Assembly: GCF_000523235.1 (NCBI RefSeq)
Contig: NZ_CP006850.1
Span: 6,386,001-6,450,000, forward strand
Source: Nocardia nova SH22a
GTDB lineage: Bacteria; Actinomycetota; Actinomycetes; Mycobacteriales; Mycobacteriaceae
Length of the DNA stretch: 64,000 nucleotides
Direction: 5' to 3'
Below, one piece after another: positions 26,591 through 35,518 of this stretch (position 1 is the stretch's first letter; every line of letters starts with the position of its first letter). The notes beneath the pieces are model-generated. The model ran no database searches. It was not told the origin of the DNA and worked only from the letters and a program-made list of their open reading frames with translations. Both the position numbers and the translations under genes were made by a program.

Positions 26591-27043
26591 TCAGCGGAGT
26601 CCGGGCCAGCCGTAGTCGGCGCGGCCGGGGGCGAGCCCGGCACGTGCCGGTTCGGGGACGGCGAGCTGGGCCGGTGTGCCGGACGGGCCCTGGGCGCCCA
26701 GTTCGCGGCGGATCTCGTCCATGTCCAGCCAGCGGATCTGCTGGATCACGTCCTCGAGCTGGGCGGCGGTCTGGAAGCCGGGATTGGAGTAGACCAGGAC
26801 GCCCTCCCGGAAGCCGAGCAGGGTCGGCAGGCTGCTGACCTGGGCGGCGGCGGTGATCGCGGGCTCGGCCTCGGTGTCGACCGTGGCGTGCAGGATCTCG
26901 GGATGGGCAGCCGCGGAGTCGGCGAAGATCGGCGCGAAACGAGTGCACCATCCACACCAGGACGCCCAGAAGTCGACGAGCACGATGGCGTGATTCGTTA
27001 TCGCGGTCTCGAAGCTGTGCTGGGTCAGCGGCTGAGTCGGCAT
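26591..27043 (-). CDS. thioredoxin-family protein
   Basis: 150 aa. Residues ~1-105 are a thioredoxin fold with active site WCGWC (residues ~29-33), the FDFWA-like VLVDFWASW and the cis-Pro in SSLPTLLGFREG. The active site is CGWC rather than the usual CGPC, which tends to change the redox potential. A ~45-residue Pro/Ala-rich tail follows the fold. Cytoplasmic, no signal peptide. The ATG 27043 has GGGAGGAAC upstream. It is divergent from the small membrane protein gene. A thioredoxin reductase is not nearby, so this is probably an accessory thioredoxin. Confidence 0.87.
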   Translation of the reverse strand: MPTQPLTQHSFETAITNHAIVLVDFWASWCGWCTRFAPIFADSAAAHPEILHATVDTEAEPAITAAAQVSSLPTLLGFREGVLVYSNPGFQTAAQLEDVIQQIRWLDMDEIRRELGAQGPSGTPAQLAVPEPARAGLAPGRADYGWPGLR

Positions 27044-27152
27044 CTGTTCCTCCCGGCGTCGACCGTGTTCGATGTCCGAATTCTGTCACGGATCACCGAG
27101 CGCGGCCGACCGGAACCGGCGCCGGGCCCTGTCTCAACTCTCCGGAAACGGG

Positions 27153-27158
27153 TACCTT
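27153..27158 (+). promoter_or_regulatory. -10 element of a leaderless promoter (small membrane protein)
   Basis: TACCTT fits TANNNT and ends 7 nt before the ATG at 27166, with no ribosome site between. Confidence 0.45.
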
Positions 27159-27165
27159 CAGCTAT

Positions 27166-27351
27166 ATGGCCTTGGGAGAACACCCCCAGCGCACCCCGTT
27201 CTACGGAGTGGTGTTGTTGCTGGCCGTGCTGATCTCGGGACTGTGGGTGCACAACCTGGAGAGCGTCGCGCTGCAGACCGTCATCTACATCGCGTTGTTC
27301 GCCGTCGCCGCGGCGGCGTTCATCATGACGTTCCGCGACTACTCCCGGTGA
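27166..27351 (+). CDS. small two-helix membrane protein
   Basis: 61-aa protein made mostly of two transmembrane helices, FYGVVLLLAVLISGLWVH (residues ~12-29) and IYIALFAVAAAAFIMTF (~40-56), joined by a short NLESVALQTV loop; the N-terminus is short and hydrophilic. No enzyme motif. Small proteins of this kind are common and uncharacterised in mycolata; a role in the membrane or as subunit of a larger complex is possible. It converges on the frameshifted phosphatase with 6 nt between stops. Confidence 0.6.
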   Translation: MALGEHPQRTPFYGVVLLLAVLISGLWVHNLESVALQTVIYIALFAVAAAAFIMTFRDYSR

Positions 27352-27357
27352 CACCCA

Positions 27358-28132
27358 CTATCCGGTGACCAGCGCGCGGCGCAGCAGATCCAGCTGCGCC
27401 ATCGTGAGCCCGTGCGCGCGCAGCCACGGAGCCGCACCACCGTGTTCACGGTGCAATTCGCCGAGGAAGGTCAGCATCACCGCCGGGTCCACGGCCAGGA
27501 TGCCGGTGTCGGCGGGCGGCAGGCCGGTGTAGGAGCCGAGGGCGTCGAGGCGGTCGCGCACCCGGGCCATCCGTTCGTTCGTGAGCGCGTAGTCCGCGGC
27601 GATCACCTCCGGCGCCACGCCCACCGCGTCCAGCAGCACCGCGGCCAGCACACCGGTGCGGTCCTTCCCGGCGGCGCAGTGGAACAGCAGGGTTCGCCGG
27701 GCGGGATCGGCGATCAACCGCACCGCGGCCACGATCTCCGCCGCACTACCTGCGAGGAGCGCACCGTAGAGTTCCGCGAGGTCCACCCGCGTCTTGTCGG
27801 GTACGAGATCCCTTGCGGCCAAGGAGGATCGCGGTGATCTGCGGATCGGGAGATTGACCGTGTCGATCGGCAGCGTCCCGATCAGCCCGTACCCCTCGCG
27901 TGCCACCTCGTCGGGTAGCCGGAGATCGATCAGGGTGCGCAGGCCGAGCGATCCGAGCAGCAGCGCCGCATCGGATTCGGTGGCCTGCTGCAAGGTGCTC
28001 GATCGCAGCACCACGCCGAAAACGGGTTGTGCCGCCGCCGGTTACCGGAAGTCCGCCGAGATCGCGCACATTGTCGATCGCGTCGAACTCGACCCAGCGC
28101 CGCCCCGCGCCGGTGGCCGCGTCACTCCGCAC
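27358..28132 (-). pseudogene. PtpB-like tyrosine phosphatase, frameshifted
   Basis: The N-terminal part (28132 down to ~28020: WVEFDAIDNVRDLGGLPVT, GGGTTRF) and the C-terminal part (28014 to 27358: VVLRSSTLQQATESDAA … LFHCAAGKDRTGVLAAVLL) are in different frames but join into a perfect Y_phosphatase3 protein. The break is a run of four A's at 28019-28022 (plus strand); three would restore TTRF-GVVLRSS. The catalytic HCAAGKDRTG is intact downstream, so a shorter protein from GTG 28014 could be made but would lack the first strand. Either a real one-base insertion or a sequencing error. The start overlaps the stop of the PPDK-like gene, so the two form an operon. Confidence 0.8.
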
Positions 28133-30239
28133 GACCGGCCGCCGCTTCCTCGGCCCGGCTCAGCCCGCACAGGCCGATCAGATCCTCGTGCAGTTCGAAC
28201 CACACCGTGTGGTAGCTGTCGGTGATCGGGCGGGCCACCCAGGTGTGGTCACCGCCGCCGATCCGCTCGACGGCCAGCTCCAGCCGGTCCCGATACCGCG
28301 CCAGGCGCGGCGCGATCGCGCCCAGCCGCTCGGCGAGCGGACGCACCCGCAGGTGCAGGGCGGTGAGCCGATCCAGTACCGCCGCATCGTATTCGGGGTC
28401 GCCGTGATCGTTCGGGGTGGCGGTATCGCGCATCTGCCAGGCGGTCACGATCTCCTTCAGTTCGGCATTCACCACGCAGAAGTCCTCATAGGCGGCGGCC
28501 ATCGCCGCGACGTCCACGGTGCCGCGTTCGGCTGCCAGCAACTCGCCCAGGCGATTCCGGCCCTCGGGCGTCAACCGCAGCCCCGCCGGGGTGTCGGCGC
28601 ACGATCCTTCCGACAGCAGGTCCGCGCACCGAGCCGTCACCTCGCCCGGCTCACCGCCCAGACTGGCGGCCACAGCTTCGGTGCGCACCCGGCCCTTGAC
28701 GCCGATCAGTCGCAGTAGTTCCAGATCACTCACTACGCGGGTATCCGATTGCGTGCCAGCATCTTCCGATTCGGTTCCGGAAAGTTCCGCCGGTGTCACC
28801 CCCGCCCACTCCGCGAGCCTGCGCACATCCTCGAGTGCGGCCGCGTCCACCGCGGCACCGGCGACCTCACCGTCCAGCACCACCCCGGATCCGCCGTCGA
28901 CGGTGATCCGGCGACCGGCCAGCGCGGCCACCACACCGGGGCCACAGCCGACGACACAGGGACGGCCCAGTTCGCGGCTCACCAGCGCGGCATGGGAAGT
29001 GGCGCCACCGGATTCGGTGACGACCGCACGGGCGGCGATCATGCCGGGAAGGTCGTCGGGGCTGGTGGTGGGGCGCACCAGGATCACGGCCTCGCCCGCC
29101 TGCGCTCGTTCCTCCGCCTCGTCGGGATCGGTGACCGCCAGTCCGAAAGCCACACCCGGACAAGCCGATTCACCCCGGGCGAGAGCGTCGCCGGAGTCCG
29201 CGAGGGTTCCGGCGGGCCGCAGCACGGCTTCGATCTGTTCGGCGCCGACCCGGCGTACCGCCTCCGCGGTGGTGATCAGGCCCTCGTCGGCCATGGCGAC
29301 CGCGGCACGCACCGCCGCCCGCGCGGACCGCTTGGCCGGGCGTGACTGCAACAGCCACAGCCGCCCGGATTCCACCGTGAACTCGATGTCCTGGATATCT
29401 CGGCCATCGCGTTCGAGCAGTTCGGCGGCCGCGATCAACTGCCGGAACACGTGCGGTTGCACGGCGGCGAGATCGGCCAGCGGCCGGGGTGTGGTGCGGC
29501 CGGACACCACGTCCTCACCCTGCCCGCCGGTCAGCCATTCTCCGTAGGCGGGCCCGTCGCCGGTGTTCGGATTGCGGCTGAACAGCACGCCCGTTCCCGA
29601 GTCGCGGTCCAGGTTTCCGAATACCATCGCCTGCACGGTGACCGCGGTGCCGAGATCGTCGGCGACGCCGTGATGGCGCCGATATGCCTTGGCGCGCTGG
29701 GAATCCCAGGACCGGAAGACGGCGGTGATCGCGCCGCGCAACTGTTGCCAGGGGTCGGCGGGCACCACGGCGCCGGGTACGCCGAGCACGGTTTCCCGGT
29801 ACTGCGCGCGGAAGCGGCGATGGGTGTCGGCGGCATATTCGGCGCGTCCGGCGGCGGCCAGCGACCGCTCCACCTCGTCGTTGATGCCGAGGTTGAGAAC
29901 GGTGTCCATCATGCCCGGCATACTCACCGCCGCGCCGGAACGCACGGAGACCAGCAGCGGCGCCCGGGTCGAACCGAAGGTGCGTCCGGTGCCCCGCTCG
30001 AGTGCCGCGATCCCGTCCGTCACGGCCTGCCAGCTGTCGTCGGCGATCGTCCCGCGCGCGGTGAACTCGCGCCAGGCGTCGGTGGTCAGCACGAAGGCGG
30101 GCGGAACCGGCAGTCCGAGGCCGCGCATGTGGTCGACACTCCAGGCTTTGCCACCGATCCGTTCCCGTGGCAGCCGGCAGTCACCGTCCAGCACGACGAC
30201 GGTTCCGGATCGTTGAGCTGGCTCCGCGCCCGCGATCAT
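28122..30239 (-). CDS. pyruvate-phosphate-dikinase-like protein lacking the PEP barrel, with C-terminal HTH-like tail
   Basis: 705 aa. Residues ~1-300 are the PPDK nucleotide-binding (ATP-grasp) domain: GGKAWSVDHMRGLGLPVPPAFV, SVRSGAAVSMPGMMDTVLNLG, GVLFSRNPNTG and RLWLLQSRPAKRSA. Residues ~390-460 are the swivelling phosphohistidine domain, ESGGATSHAALVSRELGRPC with His416. The C-terminal PEP/pyruvate TIM barrel is absent; instead residues ~490-550 look like a winged helix (LELLRLIGVKGRVRTEAVAASL), then ~150 helical residues. M. tuberculosis ppdK is also short. It could phosphorylate a small molecule or a protein. Start ATG 30239 has AAGGAG 5 nt upstream. Co-transcribed with the frameshifted phosphatase. 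Confidence 0.82.
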   Translation of the reverse strand: MIAGAEPAQRSGTVVVLDGDCRLPRERIGGKAWSVDHMRGLGLPVPPAFVLTTDAWREFTARGTIADDSWQAVTDGIAALERGTGRTFGSTRAPLLVSVRSGAAVSMPGMMDTVLNLGINDEVERSLAAAGRAEYAADTHRRFRAQYRETVLGVPGAVVPADPWQQLRGAITAVFRSWDSQRAKAYRRHHGVADDLGTAVTVQAMVFGNLDRDSGTGVLFSRNPNTGDGPAYGEWLTGGQGEDVVSGRTTPRPLADLAAVQPHVFRQLIAAAELLERDGRDIQDIEFTVESGRLWLLQSRPAKRSARAAVRAAVAMADEGLITTAEAVRRVGAEQIEAVLRPAGTLADSGDALARGESACPGVAFGLAVTDPDEAEERAQAGEAVILVRPTTSPDDLPGMIAARAVVTESGGATSHAALVSRELGRPCVVGCGPGVVAALAGRRITVDGGSGVVLDGEVAGAAVDAAALEDVRRLAEWAGVTPAELSGTESEDAGTQSDTRVVSDLELLRLIGVKGRVRTEAVAASLGGEPGEVTARCADLLSEGSCADTPAGLRLTPEGRNRLGELLAAERGTVDVAAMAAAYEDFCVVNAELKEIVTAWQMRDTATPNDHGDPEYDAAVLDRLTALHLRVRPLAERLGAIAPRLARYRDRLELAVERIGGGDHTWVARPITDSYHTVWFELHEDLIGLCGLSRAEEAAAGRAE

Positions 30240-30481
30240 GTCACTCCTTCGGTCCATCCCTCGGGGCATCGAACCCCCTGCCGCCCCGGTCATCCTTCGA
30301 CAGTGCCGTCCGGTGGCCGCCGGCCCGTAGCGGACGTCCCGCTCACCGGGTAGCGCGTATTCGGCCCGTCCGGTGACCGGGACCGGTGGTGCGCATCGGC
30401 CGGAACCGCGGCTGCGCTGGGGCAGGATGGGCCCAGCGACGGCCCGCGATCGGCGATGACGGACACGAGGAGGAATCCGGG

Positions 30482-32086
30482 ATGAGCGCGTCCACCATCC
30501 CGGCACTGCTGGACGAGCAGGCCCGCCGACACGGCTCGACCGTCGCGATCGCCGGACCGGACACCGAACTGACCTATGCCGAACTGCACGCGGCCGCGCG
30601 TACGGTGACCCGCGCCGCCATGGCGATCGGGGTGCGGCACGGGGATCGAATCGCGATCTGGGCTCCGAACAGCGCGCACTGGATAACGACCGCACTGGGC
30701 CTGCTCGGCGCCGGTGCGACCCTCGTCCCGATCGGCACCCGGCTGCGCGGCGCGGAAGCGGCGGACATCCTGCGCCGCGCCCGCTGCCGGGGACTGTTCA
30801 CCGTGCGCGGATTTCTCGGTATCGATTATCCGGCGCTGCTGGACGGTCACGAACTTCCCGGCCTGCGCGTCACCGTCGAGCTTCCGGTTGTCCCGCGAGG
30901 AGAATACGTCCCCGCTCGCTCCGGCACTGCCCACGATGGTGCCGGTCGCCAGCTCACGAACCAGGCGCGCGAACCGCTGTCGTGGAGTGAATTTCTCGCG
31001 GAGGCCGAACTCGTATCGCCGTCCGATGCCGAAGTACGCTCGGCCGCAACATCTCCCGGCGATGTCAGCGATATCCTCTTCACCTCCGGCACCACCGGAA
31101 CTCCCAAAGGTGTGCTGAGCACGCACGGCAACACCCTCACGGTGCTGGATCGGTGGGCGAGCGCGGTGACGCTCCGGCACGGCGACCGCTATCTGCTGAT
31201 CAATCCGTTCTCACACACCTTCGGATACAAGGCGGGCATCGTGGCGTGCCTGCTGCGCGCGGCCACGATGGTGCCGGTCGATGTATTCGACGCGCACGCG
31301 GCGGCGGAGGTGATGGCAGCCGAGGCGATCACCGTACTTTCCGGTCCGCCAACGGTTTTCACCGATCTGTTACGAGTGGGCCGCACCTTCCCCGCGCTGC
31401 GTCTGGCGGGTACCGGCGGCGCCGCGATTCCCGGGACGCTGGTCGATCGCATCCGGGATGAACTCGGCGCCGACGAGGTGTTCACGGCCTACGGGCTCAC
31501 CGAATCCATCGGCGTGATCTCGGTGTGCGCGCCCGGAGCGCCCGCCGCGCTCACCGCACGGACGGTGGGTAAGGCATTGCCCGGCAGCGAGATTCGCATC
31601 CTGGACCCGGACGGTATCGAACTTCCCGCCGGGGCGCCCGGGGAGATCGTGGTGCGCGGGCCGAATGTGATGAGCGGCTATCTCGACGACCCGGACGCCA
31701 CCGCGCGAGCCGTGGATCCGGACGGCTGGCTGCATACCGGCGATATCGGAACTCTCGACGCCGATGGTTGTCTGCGCATCACCGACCGGCTGAAGAACAT
31801 GTTCATCGTCGGCGGCTTCAATGTGTATCCGGCCGAGGTCGAACAGGCCCTGCTCGAATATCCGGGCATCACCGACGCCGCCGTGATCGGCATTCCCGAC
31901 GACCGGCTCGGCGAGGTCGCAGCGGCGTTCGTGGTCACCGTCGACGCCGCTTTCGACGTCGACGCACTGGTGGGGTGGTGCCGGGATCGGCTGGCCGGTT
32001 ACAAGGTTCCGCGTGCGGTGCGAGTGGTGGATCGGTTGCCCCGCAACACAACCGGAAAGATCCGTACCCGCGATCTGCACTTGTGA
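30482..32086 (+). CDS. acyl-CoA synthetase, FadD3-like
   Basis: 534-aa adenylate-forming acid-CoA ligase. Motifs: ILFTSGTTGTPKGVLSTHGN (A3 P-loop), NPFSHTFGYKAGIVAC, AYGLTESIG, GWLHTGDIG, and the C-terminal FNVYPAEVEQALLEYPG and the catalytic Lys in NTTGKIRTRDL. It makes an acyl-CoA from acid, ATP and CoA via acyl-AMP. NPFxHxFGYKAGI and the FLG … LPGL segment are close to FadD3, the HIP-CoA ligase of steroid C/D-ring catabolism, which fits the locus, but a general CoA ligase cannot be excluded. GAGGAGG precedes ATG 30482. Divergent from the PPDK-like gene, convergent with the SDR that follows kstD. Confidence 0.85.
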   Translation: MSASTIPALLDEQARRHGSTVAIAGPDTELTYAELHAAARTVTRAAMAIGVRHGDRIAIWAPNSAHWITTALGLLGAGATLVPIGTRLRGAEAADILRRARCRGLFTVRGFLGIDYPALLDGHELPGLRVTVELPVVPRGEYVPARSGTAHDGAGRQLTNQAREPLSWSEFLAEAELVSPSDAEVRSAATSPGDVSDILFTSGTTGTPKGVLSTHGNTLTVLDRWASAVTLRHGDRYLLINPFSHTFGYKAGIVACLLRAATMVPVDVFDAHAAAEVMAAEAITVLSGPPTVFTDLLRVGRTFPALRLAGTGGAAIPGTLVDRIRDELGADEVFTAYGLTESIGVISVCAPGAPAALTARTVGKALPGSEIRILDPDGIELPAGAPGEIVVRGPNVMSGYLDDPDATARAVDPDGWLHTGDIGTLDADGCLRITDRLKNMFIVGGFNVYPAEVEQALLEYPGITDAAVIGIPDDRLGEVAAAFVVTVDAAFDVDALVGWCRDRLAGYKVPRAVRVVDRLPRNTTGKIRTRDLHL

Positions 32087-32117
32087 GCCGGATATTTCGA
32101 AGCCGAACCCGGGTCCC

Positions 32118-32939
32118 CTACTTCGCGACTTCGTTGCGCATCTGCGCGGTGAGGATCTTCTGGTATCCCGATCCGAATATCCGCGGCAGCAGGTCGATCA
32201 TCCGGGCGTCATTGCCGATCAGCACCTTCGCCTTGTCCTTGCGGATACCGTCCATGATCGCGCGGGCGGCCTGTTCCGGGCTGGTCTTGGCCAGGCTGTC
32301 GAAATTGGCGGCCAGCGCGTCACGGTCACGTCCTTCGCCCGCTCGCGCTTTCCACGCGATCTCGGTCCGGATCATGCCCGGATGCACACAACTGACCGTC
32401 ACATTGTGCCCGGCGATCTTCATCTCCTGCCGCAGCGCGTCGGTGAGGCCGCGAATCGCGAATTTCGTCGCGTTGTAGGCGCCCTGGGTGGGGCAGGCGG
32501 CGAGGCCGAACATACTCGAGACATTGACGATCGCACCGTCACCGGAGGCGATCACATGGGGCAGAAAGGCTTTCGTACCATAGGCCACACCCCAGAAATT
32601 GATGTTCACGATCCATTCGAAATCGTCCCAGCTGACCTCTTCGGTGCTGGCGGTCAGCGACACCCCGGCATTGTTGACGATCGCGTTCACACCGCCGAAC
32701 TCACCGGCGACCTGATCGGCGTGCGCGTACATCGCCTCGCGGTCGGTGACGTCGAGCCGGTAGGCACGCGCCCGTGCGCCGCGTTTCTCGCACAGCGCCG
32801 CGGTCTCGGCCACATTGTCGATATTGCGGCCCGACAGTGCCAGCCGGGCGCCCTGCCCGGCCAGCTCCACCGCCAGCGCACGGCCGATCCCGGCGCCGGC
32901 GCCGGTGATCACGACCGTCTTACCTGCGAAACTCTTCAC
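32118..32939 (-). CDS. short-chain dehydrogenase/reductase
   Basis: 273-aa classical SDR. The cofactor motif is TGAGAGIG (residues ~10-17), then NNAGVS, the catalytic Ser in VNVSSMFG and the YNATK tetrad, with a longer C-terminal helical extension (LLPRIFGSGYQKIL) typical of membrane-associated or steroid/retinol-type SDRs. It probably oxidises or reduces a hydroxyl or keto group of a steroid or lipid. GTG 32939 has AAGGA 8 nt upstream. It is the last gene of kstD-SDR-SDR, 17 nt after the preceding SDR. Specific substrate not readable. Confidence 0.87.
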   Translation of the reverse strand: MKSFAGKTVVITGAGAGIGRALAVELAGQGARLALSGRNIDNVAETAALCEKRGARARAYRLDVTDREAMYAHADQVAGEFGGVNAIVNNAGVSLTASTEEVSWDDFEWIVNINFWGVAYGTKAFLPHVIASGDGAIVNVSSMFGLAACPTQGAYNATKFAIRGLTDALRQEMKIAGHNVTVSCVHPGMIRTEIAWKARAGEGRDRDALAANFDSLAKTSPEQAARAIMDGIRKDKAKVLIGNDARMIDLLPRIFGSGYQKILTAQMRNEVAK

Positions 32940-32956
32940 GGCGAATATCCTTCGGT

Positions 32957-33688
32957 TCAGTGGGAGGTGAAGCCGCCGTCGGCGACGAATTCCGAACCCG
33001 TGCTGTAACCGGATTCGTCGGAGATGAGGAACAGCACCAGATCCGCCAATTCCCCGGGGGTACCGGCGCGAGCCAGCGGCTGATCGTGGAACATCGAATT
33101 CGATCGCGCCGAGTCCGCGGTCATCTCCGTGATCACCACGCCGGGATGCACCGAATTGACCCGGATTCCCAGGGGCCCGAATTCCTGTGCCGCGGTCTTG
33201 GTCATACCCCGTACCGCCCATTTGGAAGCGGTGTAGCCGAGGATGTTCGAGAATCCGATGATGCCGCCGACCGAGGAGATGTTCACGATCGATCCGCCAC
33301 CGGCACGCCGCATGGAACCGACCACCGATTTCATGCCGAGGAATACCCCGACCTGATTCACATCGATCACCCTGCGATAGTCCGCCTCGGCCAGTTGCTC
33401 GATCGGATCCACGTGCACGATCCCGGCGTTGTTCACCAGTCCGGCGACCGGTCCGAAGTCCGACTCGGCCTGCGCCACAACCTCTTTCCACGACGATTCG
33501 TCGGTGACATCGTGGGCGAGAAAGCGCGCCGACGAACCCAGACGCTCCGCGATCCGCGTGCCCTCGTCGGCCAGCACATCGGTGATCACGACCGAGGCGC
33601 CCTCGGCGACCAGCCGGGTGGCGAAGGCCGCACCCATGCCCCGCGCTCCACCGGTGACGACGACCGTCTTACCGTCGATCCTGCCCAT
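32957..33688 (-). CDS. SDR, 3alpha/20beta-hydroxysteroid-dehydrogenase-like
   Basis: 243-aa classical SDR close to mycobacterial FabG3 (Rv2002, 20beta-HSD) as I recall it: VTGGARGMGAAFATRLVAEGA (cofactor), VNNAGI, INVNQVGVFLGM-like DVNQVGVFLGMKSV, Ser in VNISSVGGI, YTASK, then IRVNSVHPGVVITEM and SDESGYSTGSEFVADGG. NAD(H)-dependent oxidation of a steroid hydroxyl is the likely reaction. The start ATG 33688 is only 2 nt after the kstD stop, showing translational coupling in the kstD-SDR-SDR operon. The pairing with kstD supports a steroid substrate, although the position oxidised (3, 17, or 20) is unknown. Confidence 0.88.
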   Translation of the reverse strand: MGRIDGKTVVVTGGARGMGAAFATRLVAEGASVVITDVLADEGTRIAERLGSSARFLAHDVTDESSWKEVVAQAESDFGPVAGLVNNAGIVHVDPIEQLAEADYRRVIDVNQVGVFLGMKSVVGSMRRAGGGSIVNISSVGGIIGFSNILGYTASKWAVRGMTKTAAQEFGPLGIRVNSVHPGVVITEMTADSARSNSMFHDQPLARAGTPGELADLVLFLISDESGYSTGSEFVADGGFTSH

Positions 33689-33690
33689 AT

Positions 33691-35364
33691 CTATTCCTTC
33701 CCCGCGTTGTCCGCCAGGTGGTTGGCGGCGATGAAACCGAACACCATCGCCGGGCCGATGGTCGCGCCCGCACCGGCGTAGTCGTTGCCCATGACCGAGG
33801 CCGAATTGTTGCCCGCCGCATACAGTCCCGGAATGGGCCGCTCGGTGTCGTCGAGCACCCGCGCGAATTCGTCCGTGCACAGACCACCCTTGGTACCCAG
33901 ATCGCCCGGCACCATCTCCACGGCGTAGTAGGGTCCCTTGTCCAGCGGCGCCAGACAGGGATTCGGCTGCACGGTCGGATCACCGTAGTAGCGGTCGTAG
34001 GCGGAATCGCCGCGGCCGAAGTCCTCGTCGCGTCCGGACTTCGCGAATCCGTTGAACCGCGCGACGGTGGCGCTCAGAGTCGCTGCGGGAACACCGATCC
34101 CGTTCGCCAGCTGCTCCAGGGTGTCGGCCCGGGTGATGATCCCGGCGTCGAGATACTTCTGCGGAATCGGCCGCTTGGGGAAGTTGCCGAGGAACAGATA
34201 CCGGTCGCGGAAGGTCTGATCCATGATGAAATAGGCCGGAATGTGGTCCACTCCGGCGGCGTGCTGTTCGTACATGGTGTGCACGACGTTCACATAGGGC
34301 GCGGACTCGTTGACGAACCGCTGCCCGGCGTGGTTCACCATGATCCCGCCCGGCTGCGCGCGCTCGGCCAGGCAGAAGAACGGCGGGCCCTCCGGGTTGC
34401 GGACCGACGGACCCCACCAGGCATCGTCCATGAGATCGACTGCGCCACCGGCCTTCTGACCCGCGACGATGCCCTCACCGACATTCTCGGTGGCGCCGAC
34501 GGTCCAGTCGGTGGACTGCGGACCGGACAGGTACTGCCGCCGCATGTCGAGATTGTGCTCGAAGCCGCCGGCCGCCAGCACGACACCACGCCGCGCCTTG
34601 ATCAGCACCGGCGCACCCTGGTGTTCGGCGCGCACACCGACCACGGCACCCGCCTCCGTCACCACCTCGACCAGCGGCGTGTTCAGCCAGACCGGCACGC
34701 CCGCATCGCGCAGCGACAGCCACAGCCGTGCCGCCAGCGCCTTCCCCAGGCTCAGCGGCAGGCGCCCACGCAGCTTGTTCGCCACCGCCTGCGCGCCGAC
34801 CTTCATCGCCGTGCGCTTACCGGCCCAGGTGCGGGCGATCATGTTCAGATCGTGGAAGTCGCTGACGGTGAACGCGATTCCCTTCGGACCCGACATGGTC
34901 GGCTGGTTGATCTTGTGCAGATCGCCGCCGAGCAGCCGCCCGTCGATGGGCGCGGGTTCGATGCTGCGGCCCTGCGCCAGACCACCCGGAAATTCCGGAT
35001 GGTAGTCGGAATAGCCGCGGTCGTAGACGAAGTCCCAGTACCGGCTGCGCGCGCCGATCCAGCGCATCATCTCCGGCCCGCGCTCCAGAAAGGCGCGTTG
35101 CTTCGTCTCCGGAACCCGGTCACCCACAACGGCTTTCAGATAGGTGCGGGCCAGTTCGGGGCTGTCGGGCACACCCGCGGCCTGCAGCACCGGATTGTTG
35201 GGAATCCAGATGCCGCCGCCGGAGCGCGCGGTGGATCCGCCGAAGGTCCGGCTCTTCTCGATCAGTGTCACCGACAGCCCGCGATAGGCGGCCGTCAGGG
35301 CCGCGGTCATACCGGCGGCGCCGGAGCCGACGACCACCACGTCGAATTCGAATTCCTGTGTCAT
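33691..35364 (-). CDS. kstD: 3-ketosteroid delta1-dehydrogenase (KstD)
   Basis: 557-aa FAD enzyme. N-terminal FAD motif VVVVGSGAAGMTAALTAAYRG, then FGGSTARSGGGIWIPNNP. Catalytic regions characteristic of KstD are present: YDRGYSDYHPEFPGG (Tyr119 area of Rhodococcus KstD1), NESAPYVNVVH (Tyr318 area) and GPYYAVEMVPGDLGTKGG (Tyr487/Gly491 area), and AGNNSASVMGNDYAGAGATIGP at the C-terminal FAD site. It introduces a 1,2-double bond into ring A of 3-ketosteroids; with KshA this triggers ring-B opening. Start ATG 35364 has AAGGA 4 nt upstream. First gene of its operon, with the shared 18-bp motif in the gap to the divergent LLM gene. Confidence 0.92.
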   Translation of the reverse strand: MTQEFEFDVVVVGSGAAGMTAALTAAYRGLSVTLIEKSRTFGGSTARSGGGIWIPNNPVLQAAGVPDSPELARTYLKAVVGDRVPETKQRAFLERGPEMMRWIGARSRYWDFVYDRGYSDYHPEFPGGLAQGRSIEPAPIDGRLLGGDLHKINQPTMSGPKGIAFTVSDFHDLNMIARTWAGKRTAMKVGAQAVANKLRGRLPLSLGKALAARLWLSLRDAGVPVWLNTPLVEVVTEAGAVVGVRAEHQGAPVLIKARRGVVLAAGGFEHNLDMRRQYLSGPQSTDWTVGATENVGEGIVAGQKAGGAVDLMDDAWWGPSVRNPEGPPFFCLAERAQPGGIMVNHAGQRFVNESAPYVNVVHTMYEQHAAGVDHIPAYFIMDQTFRDRYLFLGNFPKRPIPQKYLDAGIITRADTLEQLANGIGVPAATLSATVARFNGFAKSGRDEDFGRGDSAYDRYYGDPTVQPNPCLAPLDKGPYYAVEMVPGDLGTKGGLCTDEFARVLDDTERPIPGLYAAGNNSASVMGNDYAGAGATIGPAMVFGFIAANHLADNAGKE

Positions 35365-35476
35365 CCGTCCTTCTTCCCCATCGTCGCCGTCGACGCTATG
35401 GCCGCCGCGCCACCGCGGCACCGCACGGTCCCGGCCAGCGGGACTTACGGCTGACCAGCGCGAGTCCGGTGCGGAC

Positions 35477-35494
35477 TATTTCGATTAGGCATAC
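35477..35494 (+). promoter_or_regulatory. shared regulon motif, copy 3 (kstD/LLM)
   Basis: TATTTCGATTAGGCATAC, in the 154-bp divergent region between kstD (minus) and the LLM gene (plus), 24 bp before the latter's start. One base differs from the ribBA copy at 15394. Confidence 0.65.
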
Positions 35495-35518
35495 GACGAC
35501 ACGACAGGGAGTGCCCGG

